NCBI RefSeq assembly: GCF_001895085.1 | Contig: NZ_BDFD01000004.1 | Span: forward strand, 84,184-148,183 | Source of the DNA: Mariprofundus micogutta | GTDB taxonomy: Bacteria > Pseudomonadota > Zetaproteobacteria > Mariprofundales > Mariprofundaceae | DNA length: 64,000 bases | Direction: 5' to 3' | In this document: positions 42,556-51,982 of the stretch, one piece after another | Position numbering within the stretch: the first letter of the stretch is position 1 | Layout of the letters: each line of letters opens with the position of its first letter | The notes under the pieces: model-generated | What the model was told of the DNA's origin: nothing | Databases searched by the model: none | Seen by the model: only the letters and a program-made list of their open reading frames with translations | Translations under genes and position numbers: made by a program

Positions 42556-43964
42556 GTCAGTTGATCAGGGGAGTTATATTGGCCGGAGGTTCAGGTACGC
42601 GTTTGTGGCCGCTGTCGAGGCAGCAGCTGCCCAAGCAGTTCCTGAATATCAACGGTGTGGATTCAATGCTCAGTGCAACGATTTCGCGTTCAAGCCCGTT
42701 GATCAGTCGAGAAGACGCATGGGTGGTAACCGGTGATACACATGCCAGCGGTGAAGCATTTTCCGAGCTCGATGGATTGAACCTGATTCTTGAACCCTGC
42801 GGTCGCAATACTGCGCCCGCTATCGCAATCGCTGCAGCCCTGTTTCAGGACCTGACAAACGAGGATCCTGTTATGGTGGTGTTGCCCGCCGACCATATCA
42901 TCAGTAAGCAGGCGGCTTTCCAGAGATGTTTGAAAAAGGCGGTAAGTGCTGCTGAAGATGGGCGTTTGGTGACCTTCGGCATAGTGCCCAACCATCCGGA
43001 AACCGGATTCGGTTATGTGCAGACACAAGCCTCTGATGGCGATGTGATGCCGGTTTTGCGTTTTGTCGAGAAACCGAATCTTGAGAATGCACAAAAAATG
43101 CTGGATGACGGTAACTATTTCTGGAACTCCGGCATGTTTGTATGGAAATCATCCACGATTCTGGAAGAGATGCGCGAACATCTTCCGGAAGTGTGGGAGC
43201 TTTTGGATGCTATGCGCAAGCGCTGGAATGGCGGCGAGCCCTGGCAGGAAGTGATTCGTACCACGTTTGATCAGATGCCGAATATCTCCATTGATTATGG
43301 CATTATGGAAAAATCGCAACGTGTTTCACTGGTCGCAGCTGATATAGGCTGGTCCGATGTGGGTAGCTGGGATGCTGTGCATGAGATGGCACCGCATGAT
43401 GAACATGGCAACGATATCAGTGGTAATGTGCTGGCGATTGATTGCAAAGGTTCCTTACTGCGTAGTGAAAAAAGCCTGATTGCTGCAGTTGGTCTGGAAG
43501 ATGTTATCGCTGTTGAAACACCTGATGCTATTCTGCTATGTAAGGCAGGTGAAAGTCAGCGTGTAAAAGATATCGTTGATGAGTTGAAACTAGGCGAAGG
43601 CAAATATCATTTCGAACATGTTACTGTGCGCAGGCCCTGGGGCAGCTACACGATCCTTGAAGGTGGTGCTACCGGTTACACCATTAAACGTATCGAAGTT
43701 AATCCCGGAGCCAAGCTCAGCCTGCAGTCTCATCAGCATCGCTCCGAGCATTGGGTGGTAGTGAAAGGTACGGCCACAGTGACCTGTGGGGATCTGGTGA
43801 AAGTCGTTGCCAAGAATGGCAGCGCATATATTCCAATCGGTGAAGTACACCGCCTTGAGAATAAAGGGAAAATGCCATTGCAGTTGATCGAAGTGCAGGT
43901 GGGTGATTATCTGGATGAGGATGATATTGAGCGCTTTGAAGATACCTATGGTCGTGCAAGGTAA
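42552..43964 (+). CDS. manC: Mannose-1-phosphate guanylyltransferase/mannose-6-phosphate isomerase
   Basis: Bifunctional (type II) enzyme of 470 residues making GDP-mannose. The pyrophosphorylase half begins with ILAGGSGTRLWPLSRQQLPKQF; FVEKP near 174 binds the sugar phosphate. The C-terminal cupin half (about 350-465) carries the isomerase motif QSHQHRSEHWVVVKG and PWGSY. GDP-mannose could feed O-antigen, capsule or the neighbouring exopolysaccharide operon. Starts within the stop of the transporter gene. Confidence 0.95.
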   Translation: MSQLIRGVILAGGSGTRLWPLSRQQLPKQFLNINGVDSMLSATISRSSPLISREDAWVVTGDTHASGEAFSELDGLNLILEPCGRNTAPAIAIAAALFQDLTNEDPVMVVLPADHIISKQAAFQRCLKKAVSAAEDGRLVTFGIVPNHPETGFGYVQTQASDGDVMPVLRFVEKPNLENAQKMLDDGNYFWNSGMFVWKSSTILEEMREHLPEVWELLDAMRKRWNGGEPWQEVIRTTFDQMPNISIDYGIMEKSQRVSLVAADIGWSDVGSWDAVHEMAPHDEHGNDISGNVLAIDCKGSLLRSEKSLIAAVGLEDVIAVETPDAILLCKAGESQRVKDIVDELKLGEGKYHFEHVTVRRPWGSYTILEGGATGYTIKRIEVNPGAKLSLQSHQHRSEHWVVVKGTATVTCGDLVKVVAKNGSAYIPIGEVHRLENKGKMPLQLIEVQVGDYLDEDDIERFEDTYGRAR

Positions 43965-44037
43965 TTGAACCGGTTCCTCCTTCGAGGGTAATGTTCAGAC
44001 CTTGCAAAGACAGTGGCCTCTGTGAGTATTGCCTATC

Positions 44038-45264
44038 ATGCGACTGAATATGCTGTTTTCCAAAATGATTGGGCTGCTCGTGCTGCTGCTGTTTGCCAAT
44101 GCTGCAGTGGCGGCCAGTGGTACGATTCGGGATGTGCGTTTGTGGACGGCTCCTGATCATACCCGTCTGGTCTTCGATCTTAGTGGGAAAATTGAGCACA
44201 AATTGACTCGTTTGCACAATCCCGAACGGATTGTGATCGACATGCAGAAGACTAAACTCAAGGCCGATTTGAAAAAATTACCCATTCCTGACCCGGTGGT
44301 TAAAGGGATTCGTCATGGTATCTCCAAGGAAGGAACACTCAGGGTGGTTATTGATGTAAAAGAAAAAGTTCAGCCTCGATCATTCCCTCTTAAACGGACG
44401 CAGGGTAAACCGCCTCGTTTGGTCGTGGATCTGATGCGTCAGAGCCAGGCCAAGAAAGAGGCCATGACTGCAGGTGCAGCCAAGAAGAAAAAAGGATTAA
44501 TTATTGCCATTGATGCCGGTCACGGTGGTGAAGACCCCGGGGCGGTTGGTCCTCGCAAATTGTATGAGAAGGTGGTTACGCTGGCAGTGGCCAAAGAGCT
44601 GGCCAAAATTGTCAATGCAACGCCGGGTATGCATGCCGTGCTGATCAGGAAAGGTGATTATTTCGTTTCTCTGGGTAAGCGTGTGCGACTGGCACGCAAA
44701 GCCAAGGCTGATCTGATGATCAGTATTCATGCAGATGCTGTGCGTGAACGTTCTGTGAAAGGTGCGAGTGTGTACACACTATCTGATCGCGGAGCCACTC
44801 AGGATAAAGCGGCCAGAGCTCTGGCAGCCAAAGAAAATGCTGCTGATGAAGTGGGTGGCGTGGCCTTTGATCAGATTGATGACCCGGTTGTGAACAGTAT
44901 TCTCGGTAATATGCTGCGCACTGATAGCATCAACAGTTCCCAGATTCTTGCTGAAACTGTGATTGGTAAATTGAAGCGTGCAGGTCCGATTAAATATTCA
45001 AAACCCAAACGTGCCCGTTTTGCGGTATTAAGTGCGATGGAAATTCCAAGTGTTCTGGTTGAACTGGACTATATTTCCAATCCGGTAAGAGAAAAGAAAT
45101 TAAGAACCAGAAAACATCAGAAGCTGTTAGCTTCAACCCTGTTTGATGCAAGTGTTGATTTCTTCCGAAAGATGGGGCGTTTGAACACTACGCAGCAGAA
45201 GGCATCTGACACTGCTGATTCCATGCTTGCCGATAATAATCAACTTATCATAGAAATGCTGTAA
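44038..45264 (+). CDS. N-acetylmuramoyl-L-alanine amidase, AmiC/AmiB type
   Basis: Periplasmic zinc amidase that splits peptidoglycan during cell division. From ATG 44038 it has 408 residues: signal peptide ending AAVA (about residue 25), an AMIN domain (about 28-125), a Lys-rich linker, and an Amidase_3 domain (about 150-370). Zinc and catalytic positions are visible: DAGHGGEDPGA (His), the Glu in LYEKV, SIHADAV (His) and VELDYISNP (Glu). An in-frame TTG at 44029 was not preferred. The msbA gene follows 10 bases later. Confidence 0.93.
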   Translation: MRLNMLFSKMIGLLVLLLFANAAVAASGTIRDVRLWTAPDHTRLVFDLSGKIEHKLTRLHNPERIVIDMQKTKLKADLKKLPIPDPVVKGIRHGISKEGTLRVVIDVKEKVQPRSFPLKRTQGKPPRLVVDLMRQSQAKKEAMTAGAAKKKKGLIIAIDAGHGGEDPGAVGPRKLYEKVVTLAVAKELAKIVNATPGMHAVLIRKGDYFVSLGKRVRLARKAKADLMISIHADAVRERSVKGASVYTLSDRGATQDKAARALAAKENAADEVGGVAFDQIDDPVVNSILGNMLRTDSINSSQILAETVIGKLKRAGPIKYSKPKRARFAVLSAMEIPSVLVELDYISNPVREKKLRTRKHQKLLASTLFDASVDFFRKMGRLNTTQQKASDTADSMLADNNQLIIEML

Positions 45265-45274
45265 AGGGATAGGC

Positions 45275-47047
45275 ATGTCTTCATCAGATTTATACAAGAG
45301 ACTACTTGGTTTTCTCTCCCCATATAAAGGACGCCTGGCTATTGCAGTGGTCTGCATGATTGTTCTCGCTGCCTGTACTGCTGCGGTGGCCTATATGCTG
45401 AAACCGGTGCTGGATGAGGCACTGACAGGTAAAAGCAAAGAACTTATTTATCTTATTCCACTGATGATAATCGGACTGTATCTGCTCAAGGGAATCGCCT
45501 ATTTCGGTCAGGCCTATTCGATGGGTTATATCGGTCAGCGCGTCATCTTTGATCTGCGAAATCTGTTATATCAACGGCTTACCGACCAGTCACTGGCATT
45601 CTTTTCCCATCGTAAAACCGGAGAGCTACTGGCGCGACTCTCTTATGATGTGACGCTGGTGCAGGCCGCAGTCAGTACGGCGGTTACCGCACTGATGCGT
45701 GATACAATCTCCATTGTATTCCTGCTTATTGTGGTTTTTATTCAGGACTGGATGCTGGCATTGATCGCTATGCTGGTTTTTCCGGCGATTATCTATCCGA
45801 TTGCACGTTTCGGTAGAAAAATGCGCCATGCTACGCTGGATGGTCAGGCATCCATGGGTGATTTGACCAGCTTGCTCGAAGAAACGGTTGGCGGTATCCG
45901 GGTGGTCAAGGCATTCGGCATGGAAGAGTATGAACGGGGCCGTTTCCGCACTTTTACCGGTGATTTTCTAGCTCATCAACTCAAGGTTTTTAAAGTGCAC
46001 GCGCTGTCATTTCCTATTATGGAACTGCTGGCAGGTTTTGGTATTGCAGGCGTGTTACTTTATGGCGGTCTGCGCGTATCTTCCGGTGAAACAACTGCCG
46101 GTACTCTGGTTTCATTTCTTGCCGCGGTCATTATGTTGTATGAACCTGTAAAACGTCTGTCACGTGCCAATAATGAAGTGCAGCAGGGGCTGGCAGCAGC
46201 CGAGCGTATTTTTGAAGTGCTGGATGAAGATGTCGCGGTTCAGGATGCAGTGCATGCAGCTGAGATGAAGCCATTTGCTCAATCCATTCGTTTTGAAAAC
46301 CTGCAGCTCACTTATCCGGGGGCTGAAAAACCGGTTCTGGATGATATCAATTTCACCGTGCACGCTGGCGAAGTTGTTGCTCTGGTCGGGCGTAGTGGCG
46401 CGGGTAAAACATCGCTGGTGAACATGGTGCCGCGTTTTATTGATGCCAGTGCCGGTCAGATTCTGATCGATGGAATGGATGTGCGTGACCTTACTCAGCA
46501 GTCGCTGCGCAGTCAGATTGCTCTGGTGACTCAGGAGATCATCCTGTTCAACGATACTATTCTGAAAAATATCGCTTATGGGCATGATGAGATTGATCTG
46601 GCACAGGTTGAAGCTGTAGCACGAGCTGCGAATGCACACGAATTTATCGAAAAGCTGCCTGATGGTTACAATACATTGGTTGGCGAGCGTGGCGCCATTC
46701 TTTCCGGTGGTCAGCGTCAGCGTATTTCACTGGCTCGTGCGCTGCTCAAGGATGCGCCGATCCTGATTCTGGATGAAGCAACGAGTGCTCTGGATACAGA
46801 ATCTGAACGACTGGTGCAGCAGGCTATTGATCGTCTGATGCAGGGGCGTACTGTGATGGTGATTGCACACAGGCTTTCGACTATTCGTCATGCTGATCGC
46901 ATTATTGTGCTTGATCAGGGTAAGCTGGTGCAGATGGGCAGACATGATGAACTGCTGAGCGAGGGTGGACTGTATGCAGAGTTGTATCATCTGCAATTTG
47001 AAAGCCATGCATCTGATGTATTGCTCGATGGTGAAGTGGATTCATAA
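45275..47047 (+). CDS. msbA: Lipid A/LPS flippase ATP-binding protein MsbA
   Basis: ABC half-transporter of 590 residues: six membrane helices (about 15-320) followed by an ATPase domain (about 340-580). Walker A is GRSGAGKTSL, the signature LSGGQRQRISLARALL, Walker B ILILDEATSALD, with the H-loop in VIAHRLST. It would flip core-lipid A across the inner membrane for O-antigen ligation, matching the ligase gene at 3.9 kb. A lysophospholipid-acyltransferase-like gene overlaps its 3' end. Confidence 0.93.
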   Translation: MSSSDLYKRLLGFLSPYKGRLAIAVVCMIVLAACTAAVAYMLKPVLDEALTGKSKELIYLIPLMIIGLYLLKGIAYFGQAYSMGYIGQRVIFDLRNLLYQRLTDQSLAFFSHRKTGELLARLSYDVTLVQAAVSTAVTALMRDTISIVFLLIVVFIQDWMLALIAMLVFPAIIYPIARFGRKMRHATLDGQASMGDLTSLLEETVGGIRVVKAFGMEEYERGRFRTFTGDFLAHQLKVFKVHALSFPIMELLAGFGIAGVLLYGGLRVSSGETTAGTLVSFLAAVIMLYEPVKRLSRANNEVQQGLAAAERIFEVLDEDVAVQDAVHAAEMKPFAQSIRFENLQLTYPGAEKPVLDDINFTVHAGEVVALVGRSGAGKTSLVNMVPRFIDASAGQILIDGMDVRDLTQQSLRSQIALVTQEIILFNDTILKNIAYGHDEIDLAQVEAVARAANAHEFIEKLPDGYNTLVGERGAILSGGQRQRISLARALLKDAPILILDEATSALDTESERLVQQAIDRLMQGRTVMVIAHRLSTIRHADRIIVLDQGKLVQMGRHDELLSEGGLYAELYHLQFESHASDVLLDGEVDS

Positions 47048-47693
47048 AGGCGTGAAAGATCGTTTTATAACCTGGATAGTTCCCCGCCTGATCAAATATA
47101 TCTTTCTGTTCCTGGAAAAAAGTATTCGCTGGGAAGTTGTGGGTGAAGATTATTCCAGGGATGATCCGAAAAGATATTTGTACGCTTTCTGGCATGCTCG
47201 TCTGCTGATGATTCCGAAAATGTCGCGAGGAGGCATCTGGCATGGTTATATGCTGATTTCTTCGCACAGGGATGGAGGGTTTATTGCTGATACCATTCAT
47301 CTTCTCGGCATTGAGACAGTGCGTGGCTCTTCCACGCGTGGTGGTGCCAAGGCCATGCTGCGTATGGTGAGAGCAGTCAGGGAAGAAGGTCGTCATCTGG
47401 GTATTACTCCAGATGGTCCGAAGGGGCCGCGTGAGAAGGTGCAAAAAGGGACCATCCAGCTAGCCATGAAAACCGGCCTGCCTGTTGTACCGGTATGTTA
47501 TGCCACCAGCCGCTACTGGCGTGTGAACTCCTGGGACCGGTTTTATATTCCCAAGCCGTTCACCCGTGGTGTGTTTGTGATCGGTGATCCGGTTGTGGTT
47601 TCTGAAGAAGATGATTTCGATGAATCGCTACAGCGTGTGCAGCTGGCCATGGATGAAGCACAAAGCAAGGCTGATCGCTATTTCAACAAATAA
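47028..47693 (+). CDS. DUF374-family lysophospholipid acyltransferase-like protein
   Basis: LPLAT-superfamily protein of 221 residues. It shows FWHARLLMIP (the H-x4-D-like region is H-A-R here), SSHRDGGFIADTIHLLG near 72-88 containing HRDGG, GSSTRGGAKAM and ITPDGPKGPR, all hallmarks of DUF374 proteins. Members lie next to msbA or kdtA in many genomes and are thought to act on lipid A or a precursor. ATG 47028 overlaps msbA by 20 bases; a GTG at 47052 with AAAGG upstream is an equally good start. The wider open frame back to 46965 overlaps msbA too far to be real. Confidence 0.85.
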   Translation: MVKWIHKGVKDRFITWIVPRLIKYIFLFLEKSIRWEVVGEDYSRDDPKRYLYAFWHARLLMIPKMSRGGIWHGYMLISSHRDGGFIADTIHLLGIETVRGSSTRGGAKAMLRMVRAVREEGRHLGITPDGPKGPREKVQKGTIQLAMKTGLPVVPVCYATSRYWRVNSWDRFYIPKPFTRGVFVIGDPVVVSEEDDFDESLQRVQLAMDEAQSKADRYFNK

Positions 47694-47780
47694 CTCTGTT
47701 TGTTTACCTGTTTAACCCCACTTTCGGGTGGAGGCATGCAACTCTGTAGTTGGATTTCACCTTAGAATGCTCAGAACAAG

Positions 47781-48059
47781 CTAATGCGCTGCCAGATGGA
47801 TGCCTAGTCCGTGCATTACCCGCATAACAGTGTCGAAGCGAGGCTTTGCTCCAGGAGAGAGTGCTTTATACAGGCTTTCTCTGCCAAGGCCTGTTTCCTT
47901 TGAAAGCTGTGTCATTCCTTTAGCTCTTGCTATATCGCCTAGAACTGCGATCAGGAGGTCAGAATTTCCATCTTCCAATGCGGCGGTAAGATATTCATTG
48001 ATGGCTTCAGGGGAGTTCAGGTGCTCACTGGCATCCCAAGGTGATGTTGTGCTACTCAT
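47781..48059 (-). CDS. HI1420-family antitoxin (HTH)
   Basis: Addiction-module antidote of 92 residues with a helix-turn-helix (MTQLSKETGLGRESLYKALS) in the C-terminal half and the family start WDASEHLNSPEAINEYL. ATG 48059 has GGAGG nine bases upstream and overlaps the toxin stop region by eight bases. Longer versions from 48080 lack a ribosome site. Toxin gene first, antitoxin second is the HigBA/HI1419-HI1420 order. Confidence 0.87.
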   Translation of the reverse strand: MSSTTSPWDASEHLNSPEAINEYLTAALEDGNSDLLIAVLGDIARAKGMTQLSKETGLGRESLYKALSPGAKPRFDTVMRVMHGLGIHLAAH

Positions 48060-48354
48060 TGTCACGAACCTCCTTAGCAAGCTGTTTGGCTAATTCAATA
48101 TCTTTCCGTTGGCTTTGTTTACTGCCTCCGGCAAGCAGGACAATCAACAGATTTCCTCGTTGCACAAAATAGACACGGTATCCTTTGCCAACATCAATTC
48201 TCAGTTCCGACACGCCATCGCCTATTGGCTTTACATCGCCGGGATTCCCAAGCGATAACCTACGGATTCGGATGTCTATTCTAGCCTTGGCTCTAATGTC
48301 CCGAAGCCGAGAAAACCACTTTGCATAGATGGCAGTTTGTCGAACTTCGATCAT
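48052..48354 (-). CDS. HigB/HI1419-family RelE-like toxin
   Basis: A 100-residue RelE/ParE-superfamily toxin, probably an mRNA-cleaving ribosome-dependent nuclease. Family features: FSRLRDIRAKARIDIRIRRL, GDVKPIGDGVSELRIDVGKGYRVYF and LLAGGSKQSQRKDI. ATG 48354 follows GAGG closely. It is encoded upstream of, and overlapping, its antitoxin. Confidence 0.88.
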   Translation of the reverse strand: MIEVRQTAIYAKWFSRLRDIRAKARIDIRIRRLSLGNPGDVKPIGDGVSELRIDVGKGYRVYFVQRGNLLIVLLAGGSKQSQRKDIELAKQLAKEVRDNE

Positions 48355-48361
48355 AGCCTCA

Positions 48362-48390
48362 ATTGTATCCGAATGAATACAGTCATGCAA
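48362..48390 (-). promoter_or_regulatory. Promoter and inverted-repeat operator of the toxin-antitoxin pair
   Basis: Reading the - strand: TTGCAT (48390-48385), 17-base spacer, TACAAT (48367-48362). The -10 overlaps an inverted repeat TGTAT-N8-ATACA (48364-48381). An HTH antitoxin binding this repeat would block the promoter, the usual autoregulation of such modules. The transcript start would fall almost at the toxin ATG. Confidence 0.45.
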
Positions 48391-48572
48391 CAGCTATTGG
48401 TGGTGGAATCACATGTGTGTGAGGTTACATTCAACCCTTCAAATGCAAAAAGCCGTTTTTCCAATGCCATGAGAGTTATCCAATCGATTTAGGATTCCCG
48501 TGGTGAGTCCTAAAGGTGCGAACTGTTTATCTTAAGCAGATCAGGAATGGTTGCAGGTTGCTGCAAGCAGAC

Positions 48573-49514
48573 CTAGCTATATCTGGCCTTTAACCAGATA
48601 CCTTCGAGCAGGCTTGCATCGACTGCGATCAGCTCTTCGTAACCCCAGCGCTGCATCATGGCTTCAATAATGGCCAGTCCTGCAATAATCAGGTCAGCAC
48701 GTCCGGCTTCAATGCTGGGGATGGCTGCGCGCTGCTCATGTGTCATCGCTAACAGCTTGTCACGCAAGCTGAAAAAGGCTGGCTTGCTCATAAGATAATT
48801 ATTGATTTTCTCCGAATCATATTCGCTCAGACCTAATGCTGTGGCAGCGAGTGTGGTAACGGTTCCGGCTGTGCCTACCATATATTTCGGCGCACGATGA
48901 TCTGGCCAGCTCTGCTCAACGATGGCCAGATGTTTATCTGTAGCGGTCAATACAGATTGGTAGTCGGATGCCGATGGCGGGTCGGAGTGTAAATGGGCCT
49001 CAAAGAGTTTAACCACGCCTAGTTTTCTACTTATGGCATCAAGTTGAATGCTGTTTTGAGCACGAATGAATTCGGTACTGCCGCCACCAATATCAAACAA
49101 AAGCATGTCACTGCCGATCTGTTGATCCAGCACGGCACAAGCACCTTTCAGTGACCAGTTGGCCTCAGTGTTTCCATCGATAATCTGAATCCGGATACCG
49201 GTTTCCTGCTCCACGCGTGTGATAAAGTCGGCGCCATTCGATGCTTCCCGAACAGCAGCAGTGGCGCAGGCCAGCGTGTTTTCCGGGGGTACATCAAAGT
49301 TTCTCAACGCAGCGGCAAAAGTCCTGTATGCATCTACGGCGCGCTGCATACCTGCATCCGATAGCCTGCCTGTGTGATGCAGTCCTTCACCGAGACGGGT
49401 GATGCAGTGGCCGTAATGAATTATGTTCCAGGGTTTGGTTGCAGATGAGTCGGCTGCTTCGGCGATGAGCAGGCGAAAGGTGTTGGAGCCGCTGTCGATG
49501 GCAGCATAAACCAT
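48573..49514 (-). CDS. Ppx/GppA family phosphatase
   Basis: Exopolyphosphatase or guanosine-pentaphosphate phosphatase of 313 residues, so only the two-domain ASKHA core; E. coli Ppx and GppA are near 500. Nucleotide-binding motifs are visible: AAIDSGSNTFRLLI at the start, ATAAVREASNG near 85, LFDIGGGSTEF near 140 and GTAGTVTTLAA near 205. ATG 49514 overlaps the stop region of the upstream carbonic anhydrase-like gene. Likely to act on polyphosphate or pppGpp; which is not decidable here. Confidence 0.9.
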   Translation of the reverse strand: MVYAAIDSGSNTFRLLIAEAADSSATKPWNIIHYGHCITRLGEGLHHTGRLSDAGMQRAVDAYRTFAAALRNFDVPPENTLACATAAVREASNGADFITRVEQETGIRIQIIDGNTEANWSLKGACAVLDQQIGSDMLLFDIGGGSTEFIRAQNSIQLDAISRKLGVVKLFEAHLHSDPPSASDYQSVLTATDKHLAIVEQSWPDHRAPKYMVGTAGTVTTLAATALGLSEYDSEKINNYLMSKPAFFSLRDKLLAMTHEQRAAIPSIEAGRADLIIAGLAIIEAMMQRWGYEELIAVDASLLEGIWLKARYS

Positions 49515-49515
49515 A

Positions 49516-50025
49516 TCAGGCGCCCTTATGATTCCTGGAGACTTCAACGTAGTGGGCAGCTGAGCGCTTGAGGAATGCTTTCTCCTCATCTGTCAGTTCA
49601 CGGCGCTCTTTGGCAGGGGAGCCTGCATAGAGGTAACCACCGCGCAGGATTTTACGCTCGGTGACCAGTGAGCCTGCTGCAAGAAAACAACCTTCTTCCA
49701 AGACTGCCTGATCCATAATAATAGAACCCATACCAACCAGGCAAAAGTCCTGCACTTCACATCCATGCAGAATCACTCCATGACCGATGGTGACATCATT
49801 GCCGACGATGCAGGGTGAAACATTGGTGCTGGTGTGCAGGATCGAATGATCCTGAATATTGGAACGCTCACCAATTTCAATATCGTGTACATCACCACGC
49901 AATACGGACTGATACCAGATGCTGGAATCTGCACCGATTTTTACACGTCCCATGACATCAGCAGATTCGGCAATGAATGCCGACTCATCAATTTCAGGGA
50001 ACCAGTGCAGATAAGATTTTATCAT
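49516..50025 (-). CDS. Gamma-carbonic anhydrase-like hexapeptide protein (YrdA/PaaY)
   Basis: Left-handed beta-helix protein of 169 residues with the hexapeptide repeat pattern (DVMGRVKIGADSSIWYQSV, IGERSNIQDHSIL, VTIGHGVILHGCEV). Three potential zinc histidines occur at HSILH and GHGVILHG. Family members are often carbonic anhydrases or acyltransferase-like proteins of uncertain activity. Coupled to the downstream phosphatase gene. Confidence 0.9.
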   Translation of the reverse strand: MIKSYLHWFPEIDESAFIAESADVMGRVKIGADSSIWYQSVLRGDVHDIEIGERSNIQDHSILHTSTNVSPCIVGNDVTIGHGVILHGCEVQDFCLVGMGSIIMDQAVLEEGCFLAAGSLVTERKILRGGYLYAGSPAKERRELTDEEKAFLKRSAAHYVEVSRNHKGA

Positions 50026-50054
50026 GATTGATACTCCGTAACGATATGCTCTTC

Positions 50055-50768
50055 TCAGCGGTTGCCGGAAACAGCCACTTCAATAGTAGCTGATTTTTTA
50101 CCCAGATGATTGATCAGCGTGACAGTCACTGTTTTCGGTTGCCAGGTTTTATTCCAGGCCAGCGCGCCTTCGATATATGCATGGGTGGTCATTTCGATCT
50201 TGTGGCTATCTTTTGCTTTCGTAGTGCTCAGTAAAACAATATTTCCATCTGCATCCAGAGTAGAGAATGTCAGTTTTCCCTTGATCCAGCGTGGGTAATT
50301 TTCACCTTTCACCAATATTAATTTGTAGCCCAGAATATTCTTCTCTTTCCAGGCGATCACAGGCCTGAGAAAATGAACACCTTTCACCTTTCTGGCTGCC
50401 AGTACATCATCAAATACTTCAAGTCGTTTTTTCATGGAGCTATTATCACTACGCATCAGTTCCATCTCTTGCTTGAGCCCATCGATCTGCCCATCGCGCA
50501 GGGATAGCTGTGCCTCAGTTTCCGATAGGGCATTGTTCAGCCGAGTCTTTTCGTGTTGAAGGTGAGCCATTTGCGAGAGCATGGCGGTTTGTGGTTCCTG
50601 CGGTGCCAAAGAGATGCCGGCAATCATTGCACTGATCAATAGTAGCAGCGTAAGCATGATGATTGTAACAGGTCGGGCGTGAAAGGCCCGTTCACTATTG
50701 TCTGAGAAGATGGAGATTTGAAGCGGTTTAATCAGTGCTTCCAGACCCGCCTTAAGGCCAGAGTGCAT
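50055..50768 (-). CDS. Unknown single-pass membrane protein with coiled coil
   Basis: I do not recognise it beyond a general resemblance to DUF6776-type proteins. From ATG 50768 (overlapping argC by 17 bases) it is 237 residues: one membrane helix (about 36-57), a coiled coil (about 65-120, with HLQHEKTRLNNALSETEAQL), then a beta-rich periplasmic domain (about 130-237, GYKLILVKGENYPRWIKGKL, VTVTLINHLGKKSATIEVAV). The topology suggests an inner-membrane scaffold reaching into the periplasm. A start at 50795 is also open. Confidence 0.7.
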   Translation of the reverse strand: MHSGLKAGLEALIKPLQISIFSDNSERAFHARPVTIIMLTLLLLISAMIAGISLAPQEPQTAMLSQMAHLQHEKTRLNNALSETEAQLSLRDGQIDGLKQEMELMRSDNSSMKKRLEVFDDVLAARKVKGVHFLRPVIAWKEKNILGYKLILVKGENYPRWIKGKLTFSTLDADGNIVLLSTTKAKDSHKIEMTTHAYIEGALAWNKTWQPKTVTVTLINHLGKKSATIEVAVSGNR

Positions 50769-51783
50769 GTGTTGCAAGCCCCGCTGTTTCATCAAACCCG
50801 AACATCAGATTGGCATTTTGCAGGGCCTGACCTGCAGCACCCTTGAGTAGGTTGTCGATACAACTGACAATCACGGCTTCAGAGTCACTGAGCGCTGCTA
50901 CACCAATGTCACACCGGTTACTGCCGGAGATGCCGGCCGTGGATGGTAAGCGGCCTTCAGGGAGCACTTTGACAAACGGTTCATCAGCAAACTGATCGGT
51001 CAGGATTTCATGCCAGCTATGTGTTGATGCACCATTCAAATGTAGTGTGGTCAGCATGCCCCGGTTCATCGGCAGGATATGCGGCACGAAGCGTACAGTG
51101 ATGGACTGATGTCCAAAGCCAAGCGCCCACTCTTCCATTTCCCATGCATGCCGGTGCCTCGGTAGGCCGTAAGCTTTTACAGATTCGTTGATCTCACAAT
51201 AGAGCAGATCAGTTTTAGCACTTCTTCCCGCACCGGATGTGCCCGATTTGGAATCGACAATGATCGTTGATGTATCGATAAGTTCGGCATTTAACAGCGG
51301 AACCAATGGTAGCAGTGTGGAGGTCGGGTAACAGCCCGGATTGGCTATAAGTCTGGCTTTGGCGACATCAGCGCGCGCAAACTCGGTCAGTCCGTACACT
51401 GCCTCTTCAAACAACTCAGGGTGCGGGTGACTGGCACCATAAGCTGCCTGGTAAATATCATGGCTCTTGTGCCGGAAATCAGCGGACAGATCGACCACTT
51501 TTTTACCTGCTTCAAGTGCTGCAAACACACTTGTTGCTGCTGCGCCATGTGGCAGGGCAGTGAAAACCAGTTCCACATTTTCAGGCAGGGCATCATCAGC
51601 AGTAGCGAGCCTCATCGCGGCAACTTTGCCCGCACAGCCCGGCAGAACATCACCAGCCAGTTTGCCTGCCTGAGAATGCGCAGCAAGATGTTTCACCTCA
51701 AAGTGAGGATGAGATTCGATGAGCCTGATCAGCTCTGCACCGGTGTATCCGGTGGCTCCAAGTATGGCGACTGCAATATTCAT
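50752..51783 (-). CDS. argC: N-acetyl-gamma-glutamyl-phosphate reductase
   Basis: Third step of arginine biosynthesis. From ATG 51783 it is 343 residues, the normal length: NADP loop ILGATGYTGAELIRL, active-site IANPGCYPTS near 147, DSKSGTSGAGRSA and a C-terminal DNLLKGAAGQALQN. The frame is open to an ATG at 51849, which would add 22 residues without family support. Its 5' side faces the divergent DUF1538 cluster; the 130-base gap holds no clear operator. Confidence 0.95.
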   Translation of the reverse strand: MNIAVAILGATGYTGAELIRLIESHPHFEVKHLAAHSQAGKLAGDVLPGCAGKVAAMRLATADDALPENVELVFTALPHGAAATSVFAALEAGKKVVDLSADFRHKSHDIYQAAYGASHPHPELFEEAVYGLTEFARADVAKARLIANPGCYPTSTLLPLVPLLNAELIDTSTIIVDSKSGTSGAGRSAKTDLLYCEINESVKAYGLPRHRHAWEMEEWALGFGHQSITVRFVPHILPMNRGMLTTLHLNGASTHSWHEILTDQFADEPFVKVLPEGRLPSTAGISGSNRCDIGVAALSDSEAVIVSCIDNLLKGAAGQALQNANLMFGFDETAGLATHALWP

Positions 51784-51982
51784 GACAGGCATGCTACGCA
51801 ATGCATCGGTCTCATCAAATGATTTAGTCATTATTACATTCAGGTTCATAATATCGAGGTTGCAGCAAACTCACATTGCAGCGCATTTGTGAGTGCTATA
51901 AACTGCGAAAAACGTGTCGCTGAAGCCGGATTCACATCAACATTATTCAGGAGAGTCGTATTATCCATCAGGAGAAGCCTGA

